Numbered from the stretch's first letter, positions 37,868-48,993 are shown. The stretch is DNA of 64,000 nt from Psychrosphaera sp. B3R10 (GCF_018861025.1 NZ_JAHKQH010000019.1:308055-372054), one strand, 5' to 3'. The notes: generated by a model not told the origin, from the letters alone. Program-made: numbers and translations.

Positions 37868-38079
37868 GACCTCTCCCTCTTAAACCTGTTTTATAATTAT
37901 TTTTATATTGTAGTCTTAAAAAATATATAGCGGACTGTAAATTTAACAGTCCATTTATTGACTAAAGGTACAATTATCATAACTAATGCATTGGTACAAC
38001 CAGTTAGCAAAAAATATTTATACTTTTTGCACCAAACTGGTTGTCTAATAAGAGAGTGTTTTTGTGGTAGAGCGTTTGC

Positions 38080-38946
38080 TTATTTTCGTTTAGTCGAGCG
38101 TATCTTATGTTTTTTCACTGCACGTTTAATACGAGCGTGTTCTACCCGACGGCTTTTTGCATTGTCTTTCGTAACAACAGGATTAAACTCTTGTAACTCA
38201 CGGTCTAACCCCACCTTTTTACGAAGTTTATTTAATTCATCTAACGGCAACTCGCGCCAACCGCCTTGGATTAACCGTCTATCGAGAACAACGTCAGCAT
38301 AACGAGTACGAACCAGTCTGCTTACAGTTAACTCTTGAGAAGCCCATAAACGACGTACTTCACGGTTTTTACCTTCTCGTAAACTAACCGTAAACCAGCG
38401 ATTACTGCTTTCATCGTTTTGGTTTGAATCCGCTTTAATTTTATCAAACTTTGCAATGCCATCTTCTAACTCAACCCCTTTGGTTAAATTTTGCAAATGG
38501 CTGTTTTCGACTTCACCAAATACACGAACCGAATATTCACGTTCTATTTCGTAACTTGGGTGCATTAATCGATTAGCTAAATCACCATCATTAGTAAATA
38601 GCAATAAACCAGAGGTATTCACGTCGAGACGACCAATACCAATCCAGCGACTATTTTTAAGTTGTGGCAATCTATCGTAGACGGTAGGACGACCTTGAGG
38701 GTCTTTACGGGTACACATTTCGCCTTCTGGCTTGTTGTACATAATCACTCGGCATATTTCGTCAGCAACTGGACGAATTTCAATAACATGGCCGTCAACA
38801 CGAATGGTTTCTGTGCTGTCGATTCTATCCCCAAGTTTTGCAACTTTACCGTTAATGCTTACTCGATTGTTGGTAATGTATGTTTCCATTTCCCGACGAG
38901 AGCCAACACCACAGCGTGCTAATACTTTTTGCAATTTTTCTGACAT
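38080..38946 (-). CDS. rluB: 23S rRNA pseudouridine synthase RluB
   Basis: About 288 residues. It starts at the ATG at 38946 ([13 protein letters not shown]), the family N-terminus; the longer in-frame reading runs back into scpB. An S4 RNA-binding domain is followed by the RsuA/RluB catalytic domain with the Asp in [20 protein letters not shown] and [12 protein letters not shown] basic C-terminal tail ([17 protein letters not shown]) is typical. It converts the uridine equivalent to E. coli U2605. It is the last gene of yciO-scpA-scpB-rluB. Confidence 0.93.
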   Translation of the reverse strand: MSEKLQKVLARCGVGSRREMETYITNNRVSINGKVAKLGDRIDSTETIRVDGHVIEIRPVADEICRVIMYNKPEGEMCTRKDPQGRPTVYDRLPQLKNSRWIGIGRLDVNTSGLLLFTNDGDLANRLMHPSYEIEREYSVRVFGEVENSHLQNLTKGVELEDGIAKFDKIKADSNQNDESSNRWFTVSLREGKNREVRRLWASQELTVSRLVRTRYADVVLDRRLIQGGWRELPLDELNKLRKKVGLDRELQEFNPVVTKDNAKSRRVEHARIKRAVKKHKIRSTKRK

Positions 38947-38962
38947 TAAATAATCTCTATTT

Positions 38963-39586
38963 CTAATTTGTATAATTTGTTTCAGTTGAGGTCGACGCTT
39001 CTTGGTCAACCCCCATAAATTCATTTTCTAAACGACGTGTAATCGTTTCAAGTGCTTCTGGTTCCATCAATTGTGGCAACTGCGACAAATTGCGCAACCC
39101 AAAATAGTCTAAAAATGCGTTGGTGGTGCCAAACAACGATGGTCTACCCGGTACCTCTTTATGTCCAACGACTTTTACCCAATTTCGCTCTGTTAACGTA
39201 CGTATAATGTTTGTGCTAACGCTGACACCACGTACATCTTCTATTTCACCACGGGTTATTGGTTGTTTGTAGGCGATTAATGCTAACGTTTCTAACAACG
39301 CTCGACTGTATTTTGCAGGCCGCTCTGTCCATAGATAACCTAACGAACTCGATATGGATTTTGCCGCTTCAAAGCGATACCCCGAAGCCACCTTGACTAA
39401 GTTAATGCCGCGGTTGTCGTAATGTTCTTGCAATTTTTCTAGCGCAATTTTCACACGTTTTGTCGTCACTTTTTGGTCGACTAACACCGTTTGTTTCATC
39501 TTCTCCACCGTCAATGGCGAATCAGCACAAAATATTGCAGCTTCGATTAATTGGAGTAATTTGTCGTCGGTCAGACTTTCGCTCAT
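38963..39586 (-). CDS. scpB: Segregation and condensation protein ScpB
   Basis: 207 residues with two winged-helix domains and the family hallmark [26 protein letters not shown], here cited in part as [16 protein letters not shown]. It is the kleisin-associated subunit of the SMC condensin complex. The gap to scpA is two bases, so they are translated together. Presence of SMC-ScpAB rather than MukBEF in the same cell cannot be decided from this window. Confidence 0.93.
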   Translation of the reverse strand: MSESLTDDKLLQLIEAAIFCADSPLTVEKMKQTVLVDQKVTTKRVKIALEKLQEHYDNRGINLVKVASGYRFEAAKSISSSLGYLWTERPAKYSRALLETLALIAYKQPITRGEIEDVRGVSVSTNIIRTLTERNWVKVVGHKEVPGRPSLFGTTNAFLDYFGLRNLSQLPQLMEPEALETITRRLENEFMGVDQEASTSTETNYTN

Positions 39587-39588
39587 CG

Positions 39589-40431
39589 CTATTCTACCCT
39601 TTTATACCTAACATGTAATTGACTAAACGCTTCACTCTGAATTATCTCTAGTAATTTTTCTTTTACGAGTTCGAGTATAGCCAAAAAGGTCACGACAACG
39701 CCCTGTCTCCCCTCAGATAAATCAAACAATTCCGGGAATGGCACAAAAGAGTCAGTCTGTGACAAACGTTCTAATAATTGCGACATTCTCTCACGTGTTG
39801 ATAATTTTTCCGCGGATATTTCATGATGACTAAAAGCTTCGAGCCGATTAACAACGTCTTGGAACGCTGCGACAAGTTCGTGCATATCAATTTCAGGATG
39901 TTGAACAATTGGCTCCATATTTAATGGTAAAGCTGCTTGAGCAACATAAATTTCGCGGTTTAAACGCGGCATTTCATCGATATTTGCCGCTGCTTCTTTA
40001 TATATTTCATACTCTTGTAATCGACGTATCAATTCAGCTCTAGGGTCTAATTCATCGTCGTCGGAAAACTGATTGCGCGGTAATAATAATCGAGATTTGA
40101 TTTCAGCTAACATGGCTGCCATTACAAGATATTCAGCAGCAAGTTCAAGTTTCATGTTTTTCATCAAATCGACGTATTCCATGTACTGCAGGGTAATTTC
40201 TTGAATTGGTAAGTCGACAATATCAAACTTTTGCTTTTTGATGAGATACAGTAAAAAATCGAGAGGCCCTTCAAATGCCTCTAAAAAAACCTCAAGGGCA
40301 TCTGGTGGAATAAATAAGTCTTCAGGTCGTTCAATTACCGCTTCCCCACGGACAAACGCAAGAGGCAGCGACTGCTGCACCATTTGTGTTGTATCTATGA
40401 CAGGAGGTTGAAGTTGTTCAGCGTTGGTCAT
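39589..40431 (-). CDS. scpA: Segregation and condensation protein ScpA
   Basis: 280 residues of the kleisin family, with the N-terminal SMC-contact region FEGPLDFLLYLIKKQKFDI and the YLVMAAMLAEIKSRLLLP helix, and a C-terminal winged helix. It links SMC heads and binds ScpB in chromosome organisation. Its ATG shares one base with the stop of yciO (TAATG), which indicates coupling. Confidence 0.93.
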   Translation of the reverse strand: MTNAEQLQPPVIDTTQMVQQSLPLAFVRGEAVIERPEDLFIPPDALEVFLEAFEGPLDFLLYLIKKQKFDIVDLPIQEITLQYMEYVDLMKNMKLELAAEYLVMAAMLAEIKSRLLLPRNQFSDDDELDPRAELIRRLQEYEIYKEAAANIDEMPRLNREIYVAQAALPLNMEPIVQHPEIDMHELVAAFQDVVNRLEAFSHHEISAEKLSTRERMSQLLERLSQTDSFVPFPELFDLSEGRQGVVVTFLAILELVKEKLLEIIQSEAFSQLHVRYKRVE

Positions 40432-41051
40432 TAGTCAAAATGGCTAGTATCGCCCTCACCGCGGCGCAATACCACAGGCTCGCCATCCGTAAAATCGACA
40501 ACGGATGTCGGTTTCTCACCCAAAAAGCCACCATGGATAATTAAATCAACGTGTTTCTCAAGGCGTAATCGCATTTCGTCTGGATCAGACTCTGCAAATT
40601 CGTCACCTGGTAACAACAATGACGATGACATTAATGGCTCACCTAGCTCTTCGAGCAAGGCTAATGCTATTTTGTTATTTGGTACTCGTATACCTATGGT
40701 TCGACGTTTGTCATTTAACACACGTTTTGGGACTTCTTTTGTGCCTTTAAAAATAAAGGTAAATGGCCCGGGCGTTAAATGCCTGATGATACGAAACGCA
40801 GAATTGTCGACTCGTGCAAAATTTGCGATTTCTGATAAATCTTTACAAACCAATGTAAAATTATGGTTTTTATCAACGCGTCGAATACTAATTATTCGAT
40901 CCATCGCTTTTTTCTCACCTAATCCACATCCAATAGCATATCCCGAATCGGTCGGATAAATAATAACACCACCGTTCCTTACAATAGCGACGGCTTGACT
41001 GATCAATCGGCCCTGCGGGTTATCTGGATGAATATGAAAAAACTGACTCAT
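40431..41051 (-). CDS. yciO: YciO, Sua5/YrdC-family protein
   Basis: 206 residues, colinear with E. coli YciO: start MSQFFHIHPDNPQGRLI, then VIIYPTDSGYAIGC and KRRTIGIRVPNN. It has the YrdC fold of threonylcarbamoyl-AMP synthases, but YciO itself is not the housekeeping TsaC and its role is uncertain. It is the first gene of the yciO-scpA-scpB-rluB operon and follows rnm by 45 bases. Confidence 0.92.
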   Translation of the reverse strand: MSQFFHIHPDNPQGRLISQAVAIVRNGGVIIYPTDSGYAIGCGLGEKKAMDRIISIRRVDKNHNFTLVCKDLSEIANFARVDNSAFRIIRHLTPGPFTFIFKGTKEVPKRVLNDKRRTIGIRVPNNKIALALLEELGEPLMSSSLLLPGDEFAESDPDEMRLRLEKHVDLIIHGGFLGEKPTSVVDFTDGEPVVLRRGEGDTSHFD

Positions 41052-41096
41052 GGCTTAGGTACTTCCTTTCTCTATATATCTTACTATAACGTGCCG

Positions 41097-41957
41097 TTAA
41101 GCAAAGCGCCATTTAGGATGTTCCCAAACAGGTTTGCAATGTTCGCCTAACTTTAGATTTCGTCCTAACTCTATCCAACGTGCAGGACCATGAAAGTCCG
41201 AGCCTTGGGAGCTATATAAGTCATGTTGCTGGGCCAAATTACTCAAATGGGTTCGTTGGTTAGGCGTGATTTGGGTTAATCCAACTTCAAGCCCCGCCCC
41301 CTGCGCTTCAGCAAACTGTGCAACTAATTTTGCTAACCACTTATTCGACATATCGTAACGAATGGGATGCGCAAGAACTGCAATACCGCCCGCAGCATTT
41401 ATAGCCGCCACAGCTTCTTCTATACTTACCCATTCCGCTGCCACATAACAAGATTTACCCTTGCCTAAATATTTTTTAAAAGCACCATTAAAATGGGCTA
41501 CGCCACCTCTGTTTATAAGGGCCTTAGCAAAATGAGTTCGACTTATGTGATCACTTCCAGCTAAGTCATAGGCATCTTGATAAATACCAACATAACCTTT
41601 TTTTTCTAACTTTTCAGCAACCAGCTTAGCCCTGATCCGCCTTGCGTTTTGTTGCTTTGTAAGCAAGTCATTTAAATGCTCGTTTTCAAGATCTAAACAT
41701 AAACCAATGACATGTATTTCAAAACCATGCCATTTGGTGGATATTTCAACACCATTGACTAGTTTTATCTTAAGCGATTGTTCTTCAATATATTGTTTTG
41801 CTTTGACTAACCCATTGATTGTATCGTGATCAGTTATTGCCAAGGCATTAACTTGTTTAATATCGGCTCTCATTAACAGTTCTGAAACCGTTAACGAGCC
41901 ATCAGATTCGGTCGTATGACTGTGTAAATCATAGGAAAAATTATCGGTATTTTGCAT
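41097..41957 (-). CDS. rnm: PHP-domain exonuclease/phosphatase RNase AM (YciV)
   Basis: About 286 residues with a PHP metal site: DLHSHTTESDGSL, ITDHDT, VEISTKW and SQGSDFHGP supply the usual His/Asp ligands. It matches E. coli Rnm/YciV, a 5'-3' exonuclease that trims rRNA 5' ends and hydrolyses 3',5'-nucleoside bisphosphates. I start at the ATG at 41957; another lies three codons upstream. It is divergent from the trp operon, as in E. coli. Confidence 0.9.
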   Translation of the reverse strand: MQNTDNFSYDLHSHTTESDGSLTVSELLMRADIKQVNALAITDHDTINGLVKAKQYIEEQSLKIKLVNGVEISTKWHGFEIHVIGLCLDLENEHLNDLLTKQQNARRIRAKLVAEKLEKKGYVGIYQDAYDLAGSDHISRTHFAKALINRGGVAHFNGAFKKYLGKGKSCYVAAEWVSIEEAVAAINAAGGIAVLAHPIRYDMSNKWLAKLVAQFAEAQGAGLEVGLTQITPNQRTHLSNLAQQHDLYSSQGSDFHGPARWIELGRNLKLGEHCKPVWEHPKWRFA

Positions 41958-42009
41958 AGCCAACATTATTGCATATAGCGTTTAGTTCTACACGCGATAA
42001 ATTCCCCTC

Positions 42010-42038
42010 TTGACTCTAAGTTAAATTCGCGGTTTTAT
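42010..42038 (+). promoter_or_regulatory. Candidate trp operon promoter
   Basis: TTGACT (42010-42015) with a TTTTAT or overlapping TATATA -10 region about 17-20 bases later, some 35 bases before the leader ATG. I do not see a convincing TrpR operator. Confidence 0.45.
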
Positions 42039-42073
42039 ATAACCACTTTTTAAAACAGACAGCTTAGGTAATC

Positions 42074-42139
42074 ATGAATACAGTTATCTCAAATCATACA
42101 ACTTGGCGTTGGTGGTTAACTTCCAATTTTGGCGGGTGA
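42074..42139 (+). CDS. trpL: trp leader peptide
   Basis: A 21-residue ORF containing Trp-Arg-Trp-Trp (TGG CGT TGG TGG) and ending at a TGA that overlaps segment 2 of the attenuator. Ribosome stalling at the Trp codons when charged tRNA-Trp is scarce would free segment 2 to pair with segment 3 and allow transcription of trpE. Confidence 0.92.
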   Translation: MNTVISNHTTWRWWLTSNFGG

Positions 42140-42202
42140 GTGCTGCGTGTCTGTTTTTTAACACGACTTTATGTAGAAACCCGCAATCAGCGGGTTTTTT
42201 TA
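42132..42202 (+). promoter_or_regulatory. trp attenuator
   Basis: Three complementary blocks are visible: GCGGGT at 42132-42137 (segment 2), ACCCGC at 42179-42184 (segment 3) and GCGGGT at 42190-42195 (segment 4), followed by a run of seven T. Segment 3 can pair with either 2 (antiterminator) or 4 (terminator with loop AATCA), the classical arrangement. Confidence 0.88.
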
Positions 42203-42244
42203 TGCCCGTAAATTTAGAACATTATTTAGTAAAGAAGATTAAAC

Positions 42245-43855
42245 ATGGTATTCAGTCAAATTACGACTTCTCCGGGCGAAGTAGCCAGTATTTCAATAAA
42301 TGTGGATTACATCGACAGCCCATTAAAAGCCTTTGAACTAGCAACAACTGACAGCAATTACGCTCTTTTATTAGAATCCGCAGAAATTAACAGCAAAGAT
42401 AACTTAAAAAGTTTAATGCTTGTTGATACCGCCGTTGTTTTAGAATGTCGTGGAAATACAGTGACACTTGTTGCCCAGAATGAAAATGGTCAATGCGCGA
42501 ATCATTATATAAAACAACAGTTTGAACAATTACACGTAAGCGATGTTGTTATCGTGCAACAAGGCATGGAACTCACGCTGACCTTTTCACCACCGGATTT
42601 AAACGTCAATGAAGAACAACGATTAAAACAAGTTAACGCCTTTGAGTCTTTACGCTTAATCATTAATCAGTTTAAACATGATGAAACCGACCCTTTTGCG
42701 GTGTTTTTAGGCGGTTGTTTTGCCTACGACATGTTAGGAAATTTTGAACAACTACCAAATGTCCCAGACGGAAATAATACTTGCCCAGACTTTGTTTATT
42801 ATTTGGCCGAAACTATGGTTGTGATCGACCATCAAAATGGTACATCTGAAATAGTAGGTAATGTATTCAGTGGCGAAACCGCCTACGCAAACTGTTTTAG
42901 CATTGGCAAACGTTTAGAGCACATCAAAAATATCTTTAAACAAATTTCACCTGAAATTAAAGACGTAGGTTTTGATCTGTTAAACGGCAAATTGGATTTT
43001 ACGGTAAATATTTCAGATGACACATTCAAGCAAACCGTTTTACAGTTAAAAAACAACATCGTTCAGGGCGACATATTCCAAGTGGTTCCTTCACGATGTT
43101 TTTCTCTTCCTTGTGAAGACAGCCTCGACGCTTACCGCCACTTAAAACGTGATAACCCAAGCCCATATATGTTTTATCTTAAACATGCAGATTACGTGTT
43201 GTTTGGAGCGTCTCCTGAATCGGCTTTAAAGTACTGCGCGGATACACGTCAAGTCGAAGTCTACCCAATTGCAGGTACACGTAAACGTGGTTTTGACTCC
43301 AAAGGCGGGATCAATTTAGACCTAGACTCGCGGGTTGAGCTTGAACTTCGTAATGATCAAAAAGAAGTCGCCGAGCATTTAATGTTAGTTGATTTAGCGC
43401 GTAATGACGTAGCTCGTATTAGTGATACGGGCACACGCTGCGTAAAAGAATTACTAAAAGTAGACCGCTATAGTTACGTAATGCATTTAGTGTCTCGAGT
43501 TGTCGGTAAGCTTAAACCAGAATTAGACGCTCTGCATGCTTACCAAGCGTGCATGAATATGGGCACCTTAGTTGGCGCGCCAAAAATTAAAGCCGCGCAA
43601 TTAATTCGACAAGTAGAGAAACAGCGACGCGGCAGTTACGGTGGTGCGGTTGGATACCTTAACGGCAATGGCGATATGGATTCCTGTATCGTAATTCGAA
43701 GCGCATTTGTCCAGCACAACATGGCTCACATTCAGGCGGGTGCTGGGGTTGTTTATGATTCAGACCCACAATCTGAAGCCGACGAAACCGTCAGTAAAGC
43801 GCAAGCCGTTATTCGAGCGGTTTGTGCAAGCCAAGCCCTTTTAACCTCTAAGTAA
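42245..43855 (+). CDS. trpE: Anthranilate synthase component I
   Basis: 536 residues of the chorismate-binding family. The feedback-inhibition motif LLES is at 42-45, and the catalytic domain has PSRCFSLPCEDSLDAYR, PSPYMFYL, GTRKRG and VGAPKIKAAQLI. It makes anthranilate from chorismate with ammonia from TrpG. First structural gene of the operon, behind the attenuator. Confidence 0.95.
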   Translation: MVFSQITTSPGEVASISINVDYIDSPLKAFELATTDSNYALLLESAEINSKDNLKSLMLVDTAVVLECRGNTVTLVAQNENGQCANHYIKQQFEQLHVSDVVIVQQGMELTLTFSPPDLNVNEEQRLKQVNAFESLRLIINQFKHDETDPFAVFLGGCFAYDMLGNFEQLPNVPDGNNTCPDFVYYLAETMVVIDHQNGTSEIVGNVFSGETAYANCFSIGKRLEHIKNIFKQISPEIKDVGFDLLNGKLDFTVNISDDTFKQTVLQLKNNIVQGDIFQVVPSRCFSLPCEDSLDAYRHLKRDNPSPYMFYLKHADYVLFGASPESALKYCADTRQVEVYPIAGTRKRGFDSKGGINLDLDSRVELELRNDQKEVAEHLMLVDLARNDVARISDTGTRCVKELLKVDRYSYVMHLVSRVVGKLKPELDALHAYQACMNMGTLVGAPKIKAAQLIRQVEKQRRGSYGGAVGYLNGNGDMDSCIVIRSAFVQHNMAHIQAGAGVVYDSDPQSEADETVSKAQAVIRAVCASQALLTSK

Positions 43856-43867
43856 ACGGAGTGACTA

Positions 43868-44467
43868 ATGAGTAAAATATACTTTATCGACAACCAAGAT
43901 TCGTTTACCTACAACCTAGTAGAAGAATTAAACGCCCTTGAACTTAACGTCGAAGTTTATCGAAATACCTTAAGTGCAGAATTTATCACGCAACGCATTG
44001 AGAACAGTATCGCGAATCACGAACAGCCTATTTTGTTTTTATCACCTGGTCCAGGTACACCGAGTGACTCGCCAACCATGATGGCGCTTATTGCAAAATT
44101 TTGTGGTGTTATTCCAATTATCGGCATTTGTTTAGGCCATCAAGCCTTAGCAGAACACTACGGTGCAACCGTCGATTTAGCCGGTGAAACCGTACATGGC
44201 AAATCGTCAGTTATTGACCTTAAAGATCATGAGATATTCAATGATTTCGGTAACGCGTTACAAGTCGCGAGATATCATTCCCTTGTTGCACGGGACCTAC
44301 CGAGTGAACTCAAGCAAATTGCCATGTTTGGCGACTTGGTAATGGCGATGGTGCATGAGCAAGATAAAACCCTTGGTTTCCAATTCCACCCTGAATCTAT
44401 TTTAACCACCAACGGTTCTCATTTATTAAAAAATAGCATCGCCTATTTGACCCAGAATTCAAATTAA
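43868..44467 (+). CDS. trpG: Anthranilate synthase component II (glutamine amidotransferase)
   Basis: A 199-residue class I amidotransferase with the catalytic Cys in GICLGHQALAEHYG and His-Glu in FQFHPESIL. It provides ammonia to TrpE. Here trpG is a separate gene; in E. coli it is fused to trpD. The stop is 11 bases before trpD. Confidence 0.95.
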   Translation: MSKIYFIDNQDSFTYNLVEELNALELNVEVYRNTLSAEFITQRIENSIANHEQPILFLSPGPGTPSDSPTMMALIAKFCGVIPIIGICLGHQALAEHYGATVDLAGETVHGKSSVIDLKDHEIFNDFGNALQVARYHSLVARDLPSELKQIAMFGDLVMAMVHEQDKTLGFQFHPESILTTNGSHLLKNSIAYLTQNSN

Positions 44468-44478
44468 AGGATTACGTA

Positions 44479-45498
44479 ATGAAAGACATTGACCTTATTC
44501 ATAATGTGATGGCAAATAACAATTTGTCCGCTGAACAAACAGAACAACTTTTCACGAGTGTCGTAAAAGGCCAAATGGAAGATATCCATTTAAGTGCGCT
44601 GTTAACAGCTTTAAAAATGAAAGGTGAAACGCCGGATGAAATCGCGGGCGCGGCCGCGGCACTTTCGGGTAACGCGTTACCCTTCCCAATCCCAAACTAT
44701 CCTACTGCAGACAATTGCGGTACGGGCGGCGATGGCACGCATACCATTAACATTAGCACCATTAGCGCAATACTTGGTGCTGCATGTGGCGTTAAAATGG
44801 CAAAACATGGTAATCGTAAAGTATCGTCAAAGTCAGGCTCGGCCGACGTATTGTCCGAGCTTGGGATTAAATTGGATATGACGCCTGAACATGCTCGTAA
44901 ATGTTTAGATGAAACCAATTTAACGTTTCTTATGGCGCCGGTATACCACGCCGGTATTCGATTTGCGATGCCCGTTCGTCAAGCTCTCGAGACCCGCACC
45001 ATCTTTAATATTCTTGGCCCATTAGTTAACCCTGCAAAATCTGAAATAAAAGTGATTGGCGTATACTCAGAACATTTATGTCGACCTTTAGCTGAAACGC
45101 TAAAGCTGCTTGGTAAAAAAGCCGCATGGATAGTACACGGCAGTGGAATGGATGAAATTGCTGTTCATGGCCCTTCTAAAGTCGTGCAACTTCTTAATGG
45201 TGAGATAACAGAGTTCGAACTTACCCCACAACAATTTGGGTTTAAACAATACGCCTTATCTGACCTACAAGGTGGAACACCAGTAGAAAACGCCGCTAAT
45301 ATTAAACAAGTATTGGCGGGCGATGGTATCGACGCTCACAATACCGCTGTCATTCTAAATACCGCGCCAGTGCTATTTTTATCTGGTTTAGTGGACAGCT
45401 TTGAAGCTGCAATTGCATTGGCTAAGTCGACGTTATTAAGTGGCGCAGGGCTGACAACGCTGAATCATTTTGTCGCACTGTCGGCGCAGGACCAGTAA
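44479..45498 (+). CDS. trpD: Anthranilate phosphoribosyltransferase
   Basis: 339 residues, stand-alone, with the PRPP-binding NCGTGGDGTHTINIST and KHGNRKVSSKSGSADVLSEL motifs. It joins anthranilate to phosphoribosyl pyrophosphate. AGGATTACGTA precedes the start and trpCF follows after two bases. Confidence 0.95.
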   Translation: MKDIDLIHNVMANNNLSAEQTEQLFTSVVKGQMEDIHLSALLTALKMKGETPDEIAGAAAALSGNALPFPIPNYPTADNCGTGGDGTHTINISTISAILGAACGVKMAKHGNRKVSSKSGSADVLSELGIKLDMTPEHARKCLDETNLTFLMAPVYHAGIRFAMPVRQALETRTIFNILGPLVNPAKSEIKVIGVYSEHLCRPLAETLKLLGKKAAWIVHGSGMDEIAVHGPSKVVQLLNGEITEFELTPQQFGFKQYALSDLQGGTPVENAANIKQVLAGDGIDAHNTAVILNTAPVLFLSGLVDSFEAAIALAKSTLLSGAGLTTLNHFVALSAQDQ

Positions 45499-45500
45499 AC

Positions 45501-46952
45501 ATGAATGTATTAGAAAAAATCGTTGTAGATAAGCGTATTGAAGTGGCACAGCGAGAAATCGATTTTCCACTTGAGTCGTTTATAGACCAATTAACCGTGT
45601 CCGATCGTGATTTTAAACAAGCATTAATCGATGATAAACAAAACAAAGGCGCGGCATATATTTTCGAATGTAAAAAAGCCAGTCCATCTAAAGGTTTGAT
45701 AAGAGAAGTATTTGACCTGAATGAAATTTGCCAAGCGTATAGTCAATATGCCAGTTGTGTTTCGGTTTTAACTGACGAAAAGTACTTTCAAGGCGAATTT
45801 GAACGATTACCGCTTGTGCGCAGCAAATTGCCACAACCAGTGTTATGTAAAGATTTTTTTGTAGAGCCCTATCAAGTTTATCTCGCGCGCCATTTTGGCG
45901 GCAATGCGATTTTATTGATGCTGTCAGTATTAGACGATGAAACTTATATTCGCTTGGATACGGTAGCAAAAGAGCTTGGTATGCATGTATTGACCGAGGT
46001 CAGTAACCGTGAAGAGATGGAACGAGCCGTTGCGCTAAATTGTGATATTTTAGGCATAAATAACCGAAATTTGCGTGATCTGTCTACTGATCTAAATCAA
46101 ACACCAATGTTAGTTGACCTGTTTAAAACGCTTGCCGATAAAAAACAACAGGATAATACCGTATTAATTTCTGAATCCGGCATTTATAATCACGGCCAAA
46201 TTATGAGCCTCAACAAACATGTAGATGGCTATCTCGTTGGTAGTTCGTTAATGGCTCAAAAAGACTTGGAAAAAGCCTGCCGTGAATTAGTGCATGGACA
46301 ACATAAAGTATGTGGTATTACTCAGTCTGAAGACGCTATCGCCATTGCTAAGGCCGGTGCATCATTTTGTGGGCTCATTTTTGTTGAATCGAGTAAACGT
46401 TGTGTTACCCCAGAACAAGCAAAAGACATCATTAGCGAAACTCACGAAGTGATAAACTTACCGTTTGTAGCCGTTGTTAGGAATAAAACAATAAACGACT
46501 TGGTTCGTTTGATTTCCCAAGTTCCAGTCAGCGCCTTACAACTTCACGGTGATGAGGATCAAAATTACATTGATGAATTACGTGAAGCACTGTCACAAGT
46601 CGGCAAAAACATCGAGATCTGGCAAGTTATTTCAGTGCCTGTCGATGGGAAATTACCAGCGCAATGGCCACAAGCTGATCGTATTTTATTAGATACCGTA
46701 ACACCAGATGGCACCCAAGGTGGTAGCGGTATGACATTTAGTTGGCAAAACTTAACGTCTTTACCACTCGATATCGCGCCAATAATGTTGGCTGGCGGAT
46801 TAAACCCGCAAAACATAAACGATGCCATCCAATTGCCAATTAATGGTGTGGATTTAAATTCTGGCGTAGAAACATCGCCAGGCATCAAAAATAAAGAATT
46901 AGTTCAACAGTGTTTCGATATAATTAATCGTAAACACAGTTTACAAAGTTAA
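45501..46952 (+). CDS. trpC: Bifunctional indole-3-glycerol-phosphate synthase / PRA isomerase
   Basis: 483 residues formed of two TIM barrels. The TrpC part (1-~260) has [14 protein letters not shown] and [13 protein letters not shown]; the TrpF part starts near [15 protein letters not shown] and ends with the phosphate loop [10 protein letters not shown] and GVDLNSGVE. It catalyses two successive steps. The fusion is the usual enterobacterial/marine gammaproteobacterial form (trpCF). Confidence 0.95.
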   Translation: MNVLEKIVVDKRIEVAQREIDFPLESFIDQLTVSDRDFKQALIDDKQNKGAAYIFECKKASPSKGLIREVFDLNEICQAYSQYASCVSVLTDEKYFQGEFERLPLVRSKLPQPVLCKDFFVEPYQVYLARHFGGNAILLMLSVLDDETYIRLDTVAKELGMHVLTEVSNREEMERAVALNCDILGINNRNLRDLSTDLNQTPMLVDLFKTLADKKQQDNTVLISESGIYNHGQIMSLNKHVDGYLVGSSLMAQKDLEKACRELVHGQHKVCGITQSEDAIAIAKAGASFCGLIFVESSKRCVTPEQAKDIISETHEVINLPFVAVVRNKTINDLVRLISQVPVSALQLHGDEDQNYIDELREALSQVGKNIEIWQVISVPVDGKLPAQWPQADRILLDTVTPDGTQGGSGMTFSWQNLTSLPLDIAPIMLAGGLNPQNINDAIQLPINGVDLNSGVETSPGIKNKELVQQCFDIINRKHSLQS

Positions 46953-46969
46953 ACAGTAAGGTATTTCAA

Positions 46970-48184
46970 ATGTCACAAAAGAAAACATTAGATCCGTATT
47001 TTGGCGAATATGGCGGTATGTTTGTTCCCGAATTGTTTGTTCCTGCTTTGGAACAGCTCGAACAAGCCTATATCAACGCAATTGACGACGATGCATTTAT
47101 CAAAGAGTTTAACCACTTATTAAAAGATTACGCAGGTCGTCCGACACCATTAACTTTGTGTCGTAACCTTACCAAGGGCACCAATACAAAAATCTACTTA
47201 AAACGCGAAGACTTATTACACGGTGGCGCACATAAAACCAATCAGGTTTTAGGCCAAGCCTTGTTAACAAAACGCATGGGTAAAACACGGGTTATCGCCG
47301 AAACAGGTGCCGGACAACATGGCGTTGCAACCGCCCTAGCCTGTGCGTTATTGGGTCTCGAAGCTCGTATTTATATGGGTGCAAAAGACATAGAAAGACA
47401 GCAACCTAATGTTTTTAGAATGGAGCTAATGGGGGCGAAGGTTATTCCTGTTACTGCTGGTTCTGGCACGTTAAAAGATGCAGTAAACGAAGCGATGCGT
47501 GATTGGGCTTCTAGCTACGACGACAGTCATTATTTATTGGGCACAGCAGCGGGCCCACATCCGTTCCCAACCATTGTTCGTGACTTCCAAAAAATGATTG
47601 GTGAAGAAGCAAAACAACAAATTCTTGAGCAAGAAGGTCAATTGCCAGACGCGGTTATTGCCTGTGTTGGTGGTGGTTCAAATGCAATCGGTATGTTTAA
47701 CGACTTTATCCCAGAAGATGGCGTGCAACTTATTGGCGTTGAACCAGGCGGTAAAGGCATTGAAACCGGTGAACATGGGGCAGCGCTAGCGGTTCTTGAT
47801 TTAGGTATCGATTCAAAAGGGATATTGCACGGGGCTTACACCCACATTATGCAAACCGAAGACGGCGAAATTGAAGAATCTTACTCAATTTCAGCAGGAC
47901 TCGATTATCCTGCTGTAGGGCCTCAACATGCGCATTTAAAATCAATTGGTCGAGCCAATTATGTTGCTATTAATGACGATGAAGCCCTTGAAGCTTTTCA
48001 AACGCTAGCCAAACGAGAAGGGATTATCCCTGCGTTGGAATCATCACATGCCCTAGCCTACGCACTTAAATTAGCCAAAGCCGATCCTGAAAAACATCAG
48101 GTTTTATTGGTTAATTTATCGGGTCGTGGTGATAAAGATCTAACTCATGTCCATAGCGTATTAACTGAAATGGGAGACAAATAA
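46970..48184 (+). CDS. trpB: Tryptophan synthase beta chain
   Basis: 404 residues with Schiff-base Lys89 in [15 protein letters not shown], the [15 protein letters not shown] loop and phosphate-binding GGGSNAIG. It condenses indole with serine. The stop codon shares one base with the trpA start (TAATG), so expression of the two subunits is coupled. Confidence 0.96.
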   Translation: MSQKKTLDPYFGEYGGMFVPELFVPALEQLEQAYINAIDDDAFIKEFNHLLKDYAGRPTPLTLCRNLTKGTNTKIYLKREDLLHGGAHKTNQVLGQALLTKRMGKTRVIAETGAGQHGVATALACALLGLEARIYMGAKDIERQQPNVFRMELMGAKVIPVTAGSGTLKDAVNEAMRDWASSYDDSHYLLGTAAGPHPFPTIVRDFQKMIGEEAKQQILEQEGQLPDAVIACVGGGSNAIGMFNDFIPEDGVQLIGVEPGGKGIETGEHGAALAVLDLGIDSKGILHGAYTHIMQTEDGEIEESYSISAGLDYPAVGPQHAHLKSIGRANYVAINDDEALEAFQTLAKREGIIPALESSHALAYALKLAKADPEKHQVLLVNLSGRGDKDLTHVHSVLTEMGDK

Positions 48185-48993
48185 TGTCAAACCGTTACTC
48201 CAACTTATTTGCAAAATTAGACCAAAACGCTGAAGGCGGGTTTATTCCTTTTGTCACGATTGCTGACCCCGATTTAGAAACCAGTTATGAGATCATTAAA
48301 ACACTTATTGACGCTGGCGCAGACGCATTAGAACTCGGTATTCCGTTTTCAGACCCTATTGCCGATGGACCAACAATCCAAGCGGCAAATATTAGAGCAC
48401 TTGATAATCCAATTCGTACACAAGACTGTTTGGATTTAATTCGTCGAATTCGAGACGAATACCCAGATACCCCAATTGGATTGTTGTTATATAGTAACTT
48501 GGTATTAGCAAAAGGTATCGAGCAATTTTATCAACTATGTAATGATGCAGGTGTCGACTCAGTGCTCGTCGCTGACGTACCTGTTCGTGAGTCTAAACCA
48601 TTTAGATTAGCCGCTGAAAAAGCCAATATCGACGCGGTCTTTATCGTGCCGCCAAATGTGCGCGATGAAACATTACGTCAAGTGGCGAGTTACAGCCGCG
48701 GTTATACCTACTTGTTGAGTCGTTCTGGCGTCACTGGTGCAGAGTCGCAGGCAGAAATGCCGGCAGATGCTATGATAAAAACAATGAAAGCTTACCATGC
48801 AGCACCACCTATTTTAGGCTTTGGTATATCTACGCCAAAACAGGTTGCGAGTGCTATTGCGGCCGGAGCAAAAGGTGCAATATCGGGCTCCGCTGTCGTT
48901 AAAATCATTGAGAATAATCTTAACGACAAACAAACAATGTTAAGTGAATTAGCTGCTTTTGTTCGTGATATGAAAGCTGCAACTAAACGCTAA
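48184..48993 (+). CDS. trpA: Tryptophan synthase alpha chain
   Basis: 269 residues, TIM barrel with catalytic Glu50 and Asp61 in [19 protein letters not shown] and the [10 protein letters not shown] loop. It cleaves indole-3-glycerol phosphate to indole for TrpB. Last gene of the operon, followed by two hairpins. Confidence 0.96.
   Translation: MSNRYSNLFAKLDQNAEGGFIPFVTIADPDLETSYEIIKTLIDAGADALELGIPFSDPIADGPTIQAANIRALDNPIRTQDCLDLIRRIRDEYPDTPIGLLLYSNLVLAKGIEQFYQLCNDAGVDSVLVADVPVRESKPFRLAAEKANIDAVFIVPPNVRDETLRQVASYSRGYTYLLSRSGVTGAESQAEMPADAMIKTMKAYHAAPPILGFGISTPKQVASAIAAGAKGAISGSAVVKIIENNLNDKQTMLSELAAFVRDMKAATKR

Noticed and set aside
37958..38302. 114-codon ORF opposite the end of rluB
   Set aside because: Lies largely antisense to rluB; composition is Cys/Arg/Leu-rich without domain or ribosome site.
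42001..42060. TrpR operator
   Set aside because: No sequence close to the CTAGTTAACTAG-type palindrome is present near the promoter.
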